64,000 bases of DNA from Alphaproteobacteria bacterium (GTDB lineage Bacteria > Pseudomonadota > Alphaproteobacteria > Micavibrionales > Micavibrionaceae). The stretch covers positions 1,984,001 to 2,048,000 of the forward strand of contig CP065008.1 in assembly GCA_016699735.1 (NCBI GenBank). The letters run 5' to 3'. Made by a program: the position numbers and the translations under genes. A model generated the notes under the pieces. The model saw only the letters and a program-made list of their open reading frames with translations, was not told where the DNA came from and ran no database searches. The first letter of the stretch is position 1; each line of letters starts with the position of its first letter. Positions 1 through 5,765 of this stretch are shown here, piece after piece.

Positions 1-155
1 TCATGCAGGTCTGGGGGCCGGTCCTCCCCTGGAACCTGTATTACAAGATCGTCGTTACCGCCGTGATCGTGGCCGTGGTCTGCGGCTTTATGCTCGTCGC
101 CCGCTCCGACATGGTCGAAAAGAAAAAGCTCAAGGACGAGAATTATCTGGACTGA
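1..155 (+). CDS. 3' end of a membrane protein gene (partial)
   Basis: The frame is open from the window edge to a TGA at 153-155; the true start lies outside. The visible 50 residues contain one strongly hydrophobic segment (IVVTAVIVAVVCGFMLVA) followed by a charged, lysine-rich cytoplasmic-looking tail (MVEKKKLKDENYLD). This is the usual end of a polytopic inner-membrane protein, but too little is visible to name a family. An ATG at position 3 is in frame but has no visible upstream context. Confidence 0.6.
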   Translation, partial: MQVWGPVLPWNLYYKIVVTAVIVAVVCGFMLVARSDMVEKKKLKDENYLD

Positions 156-243
156 CAGAGTTTTATCCTCCGCGCTTTACAAAAGCGGCCGGATGACGTA
201 TTGGATGGAACTCTTAACTTGTACTGTTGACTTGTAACTTAGT

Positions 244-335
244 GGTGACGTGGCCGAGCGGCTGAAGGCGGCGGTTTGCTAAACCGTTATACGGGTAACA
301 CCGTATCGGAGGTTCGAATCCTCTCGTCACCGCCA
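244..335 (+). tRNA. tRNA-Ser(GCT), CCA encoded
   Basis: The acceptor arms GGTGACG (244-250) and CGTCACC (325-331) pair perfectly and are followed by discriminator G and an encoded CCA (333-335). The anticodon loop TTGCTAA carries anticodon GCT at 278-280 and is closed by a 5-bp stem. A long variable arm precedes the T arm (GGTTCGAATCC), as expected for a class II serine tRNA reading AGC/AGU. Length is 92 nt. No integrase or duplicated 3' end is nearby, so there is no sign that it has served as an attachment site. Confidence 0.97.
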
Positions 336-374
336 TTTTTCCTACCCTCAGGATCAAAAAATCGTCAAAATCCA

Positions 375-854
375 ATGATCGCCGAATACGAAGATAAATT
401 CCGCCAAAGCGTTCTGGACCTGATCCTGACCATCCAGCGCGGAGAATTCGGGATGAGCATCACCGCCGAAGACCAGCCCGATCTTGCGGATATCGACGGC
501 TTTTATAAAACCGGAAACGGCAACTTCTGGGTCGCGGTGCAGGGCGAGGAAGTCGTGGGCACAATCGCGCTGAAGGATATCGGCAACGCGCAAGCCGCCC
601 TCCGCAAGATGTTCGTAGCGCGGGAATGGCGCGGTAAGGAAAAGGGCATTGCGGCGTCCTTGCTGCGGACGGCTTTGGATTGGGCTAAGGACCGTGGTGT
701 GACGGAGATATTCCTCGGCACCACCCCGCATTTTCTGGCGGCCCATAAATTCTACGAACGCAACGGCTTTCAGGAAATCTTGAGGGAGACGCTGCCCAAA
801 ACCTTCCCGGTTATGAAAGTGGATACGAAATTTTATTGCTACCAGCTAAAATGA
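375..854 (+). CDS. GNAT family N-acetyltransferase
   Basis: A 159-residue protein with the GNAT fold: a central strand and acetyl-CoA pyrophosphate loop near residues 77-97 (RKMFVAREWRGKEKGIA, the R/Q-x-x-G-x-G/A signature) and the late motif HKFYERNGF near residue 126. The acceptor cannot be inferred; the family modifies amines on small molecules, peptides or proteins in the cytoplasm. The frame also runs back through the tRNA gene to 276. I chose ATG 375 because the upstream codons lie in the tRNA and its flank. No strong ribosome binding site is visible. It is transcribed in the same direction as tRNA-Ser. Confidence 0.85.
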   Translation: MIAEYEDKFRQSVLDLILTIQRGEFGMSITAEDQPDLADIDGFYKTGNGNFWVAVQGEEVVGTIALKDIGNAQAALRKMFVAREWRGKEKGIAASLLRTALDWAKDRGVTEIFLGTTPHFLAAHKFYERNGFQEILRETLPKTFPVMKVDTKFYCYQLK

Positions 855-855
855 T

Positions 856-1338
856 TTAAGCCTTTGCTTTAAACCGCTCACATTCCAACCTGACCTCAAA
901 AAGCTTGCGTGCCAAAGGATGAAGCGTCTTAGATTCAATTTGTGAATAGCGCCTTTTACCTAAACGCCTATCCAGAACCGCAAGAGACTGTATAAGCGGA
1001 TCATCCGACTTCAAAGCCTGATCAAAATCCAGTTCATGGACAAAGGCCCAGCAGGACTCGTAAACATCCTGACGGCTGATTTCCCCATATTCGACAAACT
1101 GGGTTTTATACTTTTTTGCTTTGGTCGGACTTACGCCTTGATCACTGTCTTTATCGCCATATTTATAGCGATTATAAAAAGCCATCGTGCAAAAGTTCGC
1201 TATAACCTCGCCATCGACAGTAATCCACGCATGGCCGCAGGTACACGCGCCATAGGCCGCGCTGTGAATCGCCACACGCGAAGCGATACTCTCCGCGAAA
1301 TTCTGTTCAACTTTTTGCTTCAGCTTTGTCCAGCGCAT
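856..1338 (-). CDS. SF0329-like uncharacterised protein
   Basis: A 160-residue soluble protein. It begins MRWTKLKQKVEQNFA, has a middle segment AWITVDGEVIANFCTMAFYN, and ends with SLAVLDRRLGKRR and LHPLARKLFEVRLECERF. From memory these match a small family labelled SF0329 in enterobacteria, whose function I do not know. Upstream on the same strand is a DUF7336-like ORF (now broken) and then purT. Base composition is more AT-rich than in most neighbours, which fits an accessory origin. The start at 1338 follows a short AAGAG sequence. Confidence 0.6.
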   Translation of the reverse strand: MRWTKLKQKVEQNFAESIASRVAIHSAAYGACTCGHAWITVDGEVIANFCTMAFYNRYKYGDKDSDQGVSPTKAKKYKTQFVEYGEISRQDVYESCWAFVHELDFDQALKSDDPLIQSLAVLDRRLGKRRYSQIESKTLHPLARKLFEVRLECERFKAKA

Positions 1339-1377
1339 CTCTTAATCCGAAAAACTCTCATCTATTTTAAAACTGCC

Positions 1378-1596
1378 TCAATATCGATACGTAAAATAAC
1401 CGGAGGTCCACCCATCTTAGTCCATTTTATAAGGATCGATCGAAAAGCCGTCAGGTGAATCTTTAAACCCCTCTTTCTGCCGTACTCTTCCAATAGCTTC
1501 GTCAGCCAACTTCTGACTGGAATAAATGCCGATAATCTTTACATTTTCATTATCTTCATCAATTACATGAAGATGTTCCACTAAATAAACAATCAC
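1378..1596 (-). pseudogene. DUF7336-like small protein, interrupted by an in-frame stop
   Basis: From GTG 1596 the frame reads VIVYLVEHLHVIDED, then VKIIGIYSSQKLADEAI, then GFKDSPDGFSIDPYKMD, and meets TAA at 1417-1419. After that single codon the same frame continues DGWTSGYFTYRY to a TGA at 1378-1380. DUF7336-like proteins, as I recall them, continue through this point with a D-x-x-W-x-E-G-F type ending. The TAA therefore looks like a nonsense mutation removing the last 12 residues. The product as read is 59 aa. The GTG start overlaps the purT stop (GTGA, 1593-1596), suggesting translational coupling to purT. A functional short form cannot be excluded. Confidence 0.6.
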
Positions 1597-2774
1597 AACT
1601 CCACCCTCACCTTCCCCACCACCGCCAGTGCCTTTGCCTTCGCCGCCTCCACGGTCTCTCCCCGCGCCAGTGCGACCCCCATGCGCCGCTGGCCCTTGAC
1701 CTCCGGCTTGCCGAACAGGCGCACATCCGTATCCGGCTGCGCCAGCGCCTCGGCCAGATTCCCGAACGAAACCTGCTGTGAAGTCCCCGAAACCAGTATG
1801 ACCGCCGACGCCGACGGCCCCCGGAAGGTTATAGCGGGGATCGGCAGCCCCAGAAATGCCCGCGCATGAAGCGCAAATTCCGAGAGATCCTGCGAGATCA
1901 TCGTCACCATCCCCGTATCATGCGGCCGTGGCGAAACCTCGCTGAAAATCACGTCGTCCCCGCGTACGAACAGCTCGACCCCGAAAATCCCGCGCCCGCC
2001 CAGCGCATCCGTCACCTTCTTGGCAATGTCCTGCGCCCCGGCCAACGCCTTCGCGCTCATCGCCTGCGGCTGCCACGATTCCTGATAGTCCCCGTCCTCC
2101 TGCCGGTGCCCGATGGGCGGGCAGAAGCTCGTCCCGTCCCTGTGCCGCACGGTCAGCATCGTGATTTCATAGTCAAAATGGATGAACCCCTCGACGATTA
2201 CGCGCCCTGCGCCCGTGCGCCCGCCCTCCTGCGCGTAACGCCACGCCTTATCGATATCCGCCTCGGTCTTCACGGTGCTCTGCCCCTTGCCGGACGAACT
2301 CATGATCGGCTTGACGACGCAGGGCAGACCGATGGCCTTGATCGCCGCGCCGAACTCCTCCCGCGTATCGCAAAAACGGTAAGGAGAAGTCTCAAGCCCC
2401 AGCTCCTCCGCCGCCAGCCGCCGGATCCCCTCGCGGTTCATGGTCAGCTTGGCCGCCCGCGCCGTCGGCACCACAGTAAACCCCTCCCGCTCAAGTTCCA
2501 CCAGCGTATCCGTGGCAATGGCTTCCACCTCCGGCACGATGAAGTCCGGCTTCTCCAGTTCGATCACCTTTCGCAGCGCCGCCCCGTCGAGCATCGAGAG
2601 CACATGAGAGCGGTCCGCGACCTGCATCGCCGGCGCATTCGCATAGGAATCCAGCGCGACCACCTCAACGCCGAGACGCTGCAGTTCGATCACAACTTCC
2701 TTGCCCAACTCCCCCGACCCACAGAGAAGGACTTTCTTGGCAGTGGATGTGAATTTCGTACCGATCTGGGTCAT
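1593..2774 (-). CDS. purT: formate-dependent phosphoribosylglycinamide formyltransferase
   Basis: An ATP-grasp enzyme of 393 residues, the usual PurT length. It forms formyl-GAR from GAR, formate and ATP in cytoplasmic purine synthesis. The N-terminal domain has VLLCGSGELGKEV (about residues 15-27). The ATP-grasp core has VVKPIMSSSGKGQS, and near the C terminus is the hallmark SPRPHDTGMVT. The frame extends 51 codons further upstream, but that segment is Cys/Ser-rich and unlike the family, so I use ATG 2774 (MTQIGTKF). A DUF7336-like ORF overlaps its stop by 4 nt and probably shares its transcript. Confidence 0.95.
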   Translation of the reverse strand: MTQIGTKFTSTAKKVLLCGSGELGKEVVIELQRLGVEVVALDSYANAPAMQVADRSHVLSMLDGAALRKVIELEKPDFIVPEVEAIATDTLVELEREGFTVVPTARAAKLTMNREGIRRLAAEELGLETSPYRFCDTREEFGAAIKAIGLPCVVKPIMSSSGKGQSTVKTEADIDKAWRYAQEGGRTGAGRVIVEGFIHFDYEITMLTVRHRDGTSFCPPIGHRQEDGDYQESWQPQAMSAKALAGAQDIAKKVTDALGGRGIFGVELFVRGDDVIFSEVSPRPHDTGMVTMISQDLSEFALHARAFLGLPIPAITFRGPSASAVILVSGTSQQVSFGNLAEALAQPDTDVRLFGKPEVKGQRRMGVALARGETVEAAKAKALAVVGKVRVEL

Positions 2775-3138
2775 GGAAAGCCTCGAAGCGTGTGAAAGAA
2801 TGTGTGCAGAGAATACCCAAGATGAAAAAGAAAGCAAAGCGCGGCGCAAGGGGGCTGGATCAGGCTTAAAGGAACATTCGGTGCAATCCTTAAAAAAACG
2901 CCCGCACCAGCAACAATAGATTGACAATTTCTCATAATACTGTCACGACTACCCCTAAGTTTGACGGCAAGACTTTTTTAGATAGAACGTACAGGCAAGA
3001 TTGTCCGGTTTTGGAGAAACGAACGTGAGCGTCGCCTCTCCCAAGATAGTTCCTCCCTTTTAAATTTGCACTTCGGACGAAACCCCCACGGGTAAAGAAC
3101 TCATGGGATACTACACACAAACATGAATGAGGAAAATC
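2775..3138. promoter_or_regulatory. divergent purT/cspA intergenic region
   Basis: About 360 nt separate the divergent purT and cspA starts. I see no gene with a credible start here; the antisense frame across it is a shadow. A TTGACA lies at 2921-2926 on the + strand, but no good -10 follows at 16-18 nt. The length suits a long cspA 5' leader, which is common for cold-shock genes, but I cannot define a transcript start. Confidence 0.3.
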
Positions 3139-3351
3139 ATGGCCACAGGTACAGTAAAATGGTTCAACAAAATGAAGGGATTCGGGTTTCTGACCAATGA
3201 CGAGACCGGAAGCGATGTCTTCGTTCATATCAGCGCCGTCGAAAAAGCGGGCTACGATAACCTGAACGAGGGACAGAAACTGAGTTTCGATATTCAGAGA
3301 GATCCCAAGAAAAACAAGGAAAGCGCTGCTAACCTGAAAAAGATTGCATAG
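3139..3351 (+). CDS. cold-shock domain protein (CspA family)
   Basis: A 70-residue single cold-shock domain, the standard CspA length. It carries the RNP1 motif KGFGFL and the RNP2 motif VFVHIS, which bind single-stranded nucleic acid and melt RNA structure in the cytoplasm. An upstream in-frame ATG at 3127 exists, but AGGA at 3130-3133 sits correctly for ATG 3139, and the product then begins MATGTVKWFN as is usual. The stop is only 3 nt before the next gene, an oxidoreductase, so the two may be cotranscribed. Confidence 0.93.
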   Translation: MATGTVKWFNKMKGFGFLTNDETGSDVFVHISAVEKAGYDNLNEGQKLSFDIQRDPKKNKESAANLKKIA

Positions 3352-3354
3352 GGC

Positions 3355-4290
3355 ATGACCACCGTTCAGGCCTACCAGTTCAAGCGCTTCGGCGAACCCG
3401 ACGTGCTCGAACTGGGAACACTCGACCTGCCGACCCTCGGGGACAATCAGGTCATAGTGATCATCAAGGCTGTGGCGGTCAACCCGACCGATTGCAAGAT
3501 AAGAAAAGGCCGTCTCAAGGAGATCAACGGGACTCACTTCCCCATGTATACGGGAACGGATTTCTGTGGTGTCGTGGATGAGATCGGCTCCGAGGTCTCC
3601 GGCTTTAAGGCCGGAGACTTTGTTTACGGCTCTGTGAATTACAAAACCCTTGGGGGCGCAATGGCCGAAAAGGTCATGACCGCCGAAGCCAATATCGCCC
3701 TAAAGCCTGAAAAAATCAGCTATATGGAAGCCGCAGGCTCGATAAGCCCGGCACTGGAAGCCTTTCAGGCCATCAGCGCCTGCCACAACACCGGCGAAGG
3801 CCGCCGCATTTTTATCAACGGCGCCACCAACAACACCGGAATGTTCGCCGTCCAGTTCGCCAAAATGGTCGGGCTAGATGTCACGGTATCCTCAAGCAAG
3901 AATGCCCTAAAAGCCCTAAAGTCGATGGGCGCCGACGATGCCTTTCATTACAGCGAAAGAAACCTCTCGGATTTCAGCAACGCTTTCGATTACCTGCTGG
4001 ACCTTATAGGCTCCTTCACAACCTTTGCTGCTGCCAAACCCATGCTCAAGCCGGAGGGCAAACTGATCACCACCGCACATCTTCCGGGCTTGTCGGAAGA
4101 CAGGAACGTGATCCTGATTGACGTTCACAACTCCGGCAAGCAGTTGCAGCTTTTCTCCCGCCTGTTCGATTTGGGCGAGATCAGATGCGCCCCGGTCAGG
4201 AAATATACATTTGAAGAGGTCGCTCAGGCCCATACACAGGTCGAAAGCGGCGAGTTTATCGGCAATACGATAATCACGCTGAACAGTTGA
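3355..4290 (+). CDS. NAD(P)-dependent medium-chain oxidoreductase (quinone-reductase type)
   Basis: A 311-residue zinc-independent MDR protein. The N-terminal GroES-like domain includes GTDFCGVVDEIGSEVSGFK (about residues 62-80). The nucleotide-binding fold starts at NGATNNTGMFAVQFAKMVG (about 149-167), a variant of the usual G-G-A-G-x-V-G loop. No structural zinc cysteines are visible. Family members reduce quinones or enones with NADPH; the substrate here is unknown. It starts 3 nt after the cspA stop. A strong inverted repeat lies just downstream (4300-4325). Confidence 0.85.
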   Translation: MTTVQAYQFKRFGEPDVLELGTLDLPTLGDNQVIVIIKAVAVNPTDCKIRKGRLKEINGTHFPMYTGTDFCGVVDEIGSEVSGFKAGDFVYGSVNYKTLGGAMAEKVMTAEANIALKPEKISYMEAAGSISPALEAFQAISACHNTGEGRRIFINGATNNTGMFAVQFAKMVGLDVTVSSSKNALKALKSMGADDAFHYSERNLSDFSNAFDYLLDLIGSFTTFAAAKPMLKPEGKLITTAHLPGLSEDRNVILIDVHNSGKQLQLFSRLFDLGEIRCAPVRKYTFEEVAQAHTQVESGEFIGNTIITLNS

Positions 4291-4299
4291 TCGAACCCT

Positions 4300-4325
4300 G
4301 CTATAATTGGAACCGCAATTATAGC
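4300..4325. repeat. perfect 10-bp inverted repeat (hairpin) after the oxidoreductase gene
   Basis: GCTATAATTG (4300-4309) is the exact reverse complement of CAATTATAGC (4316-4325), with a 6-nt loop GAACCG. It lies 10 nt after the oxidoreductase stop. There is no T-run on the + strand, so it is not a standard intrinsic terminator. Each arm contains TATAAT on one strand, so it could also be an operator or promoter element for the ORF starting at 4339. Confidence 0.55.
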
Positions 4326-4338
4326 ACCGGGATCGGCC

Positions 4339-4707
4339 TTGGAGAAAAATAACCAGATTTATTTCGCCCTTTGTGAAGACGGAACACTGGACATCTTTGA
4401 ATCAATCCACGAAATCCGCAAGCAATGCGAAGGCATAGACGTCGAAAGCGGCGTCTGGGACTTTTTCGACCACACGGGAAAGCCTTTGACCCCCCTCTTC
4501 CACACCCCCAACCGCATCAAAAAGCACCTCTTCGGCCTGCTGACTAGCATCACCTCCTCCCAGCACTTCGATCTCGTACCCCAGGAAGACGGCGGCCAGC
4601 CGCAACTTTTAAACCTCCTGACCGAAAAGACGATCCTGAATCCGAATAAATTCTTCAAGGATATTTCAGAAATAGAAGATTATGCAAAAAAGCAACAAAC
4701 TGAATGA
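4339..4707 (+). CDS. hypothetical protein
   Basis: A 122-residue frame opening with TTG at 4339 and reading MEKNNQIYFALCEDGTLDIFE. It is acidic and soluble, with no signal peptide or transmembrane segment, and I do not recognise a family. No clear ribosome binding site precedes the TTG, so the start is uncertain. The wobble bases follow the C/G preference of neighbouring genes, which supports coding. A perfect inverted repeat lies 13 nt upstream and a TMEM175-like gene follows. Confidence 0.5.
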   Translation: MEKNNQIYFALCEDGTLDIFESIHEIRKQCEGIDVESGVWDFFDHTGKPLTPLFHTPNRIKKHLFGLLTSITSSQHFDLVPQEDGGQPQLLNLLTEKTILNPNKFFKDISEIEDYAKKQQTE

Positions 4708-4761
4708 TTGAAAAAGAACGCCTGCATAGACAAATTGGCTCAATGGCAATAATCTGACACC

Positions 4762-5349
4762 ATGACAACCATGCACAAAGGCCGACTGGAAGCGTTCAGC
4801 GACGGGGTTCTGGCCATCATCATCACGATTATGGTGCTGGAGTTGAAGGTTCCGCATGGAGACTCCTTCGCGGCTCTCGTCCCGCTCCTGCCCGTCTTTC
4901 TCAGCTACGTCCTGAGCTTTGTTTATATTGCGATCTACTGGAACAACCACCACCATATGTTTCAGACCGTCCAGCGCGTCAACGGCGCGATCCTCTGGGC
5001 CAATATGCACCTCCTGTTCTGGCTCTCGCTCGTGCCGTTCGTCACGGGCTGGATGGGCGAAAACAATTTCGCTCCCCTGCCCTGCGCCTTTTATGGAATT
5101 GTCCTGCTGATGGCCGCAGTGTCGTATTTCATTCTGCAATTCACGATTGTCGCCGAACACGGCCGCGACTCTCTTCTGGCCAAGGCGGTCGGCCGTGATA
5201 TCAAAGGCAAACTATCCCTTGCCGCCTATGTTTTGGGCATCGCAGCCTCGTTCATCAGCGTCTGGATCGCGATGGCCCTTTATGTGGCGGTCGCACTCAT
5301 CTGGCTGATCCCCGACCGACGCATTGAAAAATCCCTGCGGTCCGGCTAG
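4762..5349 (+). CDS. TMEM175/DUF1211 family membrane protein (putative K+ channel)
   Basis: A 195-residue inner-membrane protein. It has the family's N-terminal signature RLEAFSDGVLAIIITIMVLE (residues 8-27), in which the F-S-D region forms part of the first pore helix. Further hydrophobic segments lie near residues 40-60, 78-98, 108-130 and 155-185, giving the expected six-helix pattern with a HHHM cluster after helix 2. Bacterial TMEM175 proteins are potassium-permeable channels; conduction here is inferred from family only. It stands alone between two unrelated small genes. Confidence 0.85.
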   Translation: MTTMHKGRLEAFSDGVLAIIITIMVLELKVPHGDSFAALVPLLPVFLSYVLSFVYIAIYWNNHHHMFQTVQRVNGAILWANMHLLFWLSLVPFVTGWMGENNFAPLPCAFYGIVLLMAAVSYFILQFTIVAEHGRDSLLAKAVGRDIKGKLSLAAYVLGIAASFISVWIAMALYVAVALIWLIPDRRIEKSLRSG

Positions 5350-5382
5350 AATGATGGTTATCTCTTTTAGGAGCCGAAGAAT

Positions 5383-5700
5383 ATGAACAGGATAGCCGCA
5401 CCCCTTTTAGTTTTCTGTCTGCTCGGCATAGCAGTTTCTGCCCCCGCCGCCAGAGCCAACGAACCCGTGATGTGTACCATGGAGGCCAAGCTCTGCCCGG
5501 ACGGCAGCTACGTCTCCCGCACCGGCCCGAACTGCGAATTCGCCCCTTGCCCCGGCGAGGGCGGCCAGACGCAACCCGCGCCCATCCCTGTCCCGCCGCC
5601 GCCTGACCGCATCGGCGAACCTGGACCCGGAGGCGTACCTGGAGGTACTCCCGGCTTTGCCCCCGGAAACCCCGGCCCGGACAATTCCGGCGAAGAATAA
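5383..5700 (+). CDS. small exported protein with a cysteine motif and Pro/Gly-rich tail
   Basis: A 105-residue protein preceded by AGGAG at a good distance. Residues 1-25 form a Sec signal peptide ending SAPAARANE. The mature N terminus has CTMEAKLCPDGSYVSRTGPN followed by CEFAPCP, a four-cysteine pattern with two likely disulfides that recurs in small bacterial exported proteins and loosely resembles Kazal-type repeats. The remaining 55 residues are low-complexity Pro/Gly. Function unknown; inhibitor activity would be guesswork. Confidence 0.7.
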   Translation: MNRIAAPLLVFCLLGIAVSAPAARANEPVMCTMEAKLCPDGSYVSRTGPNCEFAPCPGEGGQTQPAPIPVPPPPDRIGEPGPGGVPGGTPGFAPGNPGPDNSGEE

Positions 5701-5765
5701 CGGCAAAATACTCCTTGCCTTTCCCCGTAGCGGGTGTATGCGTATCCCTTGAAATACGGGAAACG

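Noticed and set aside
276..374. N-terminal extension of the acetyltransferase through tRNA-Ser
   Set aside because: The frame is open by chance across the tRNA gene; the encoded residues are not GNAT-like.
2775..2927. 51-codon N-terminal extension of purT
   Set aside because: The extra residues are unlike any PurT N terminus, and ATG 2774 gives the normal family length.
2921..2949. Promoter at TTGACA 2921 for cspA
   Set aside because: The -35 is perfect, but no acceptable -10 follows at 16-18 nt, so I do not call it.
2932..3537. 201-residue antisense frame over cspA
   Set aside because: It is the shadow of cspA and the oxidoreductase, with no sensible domain.
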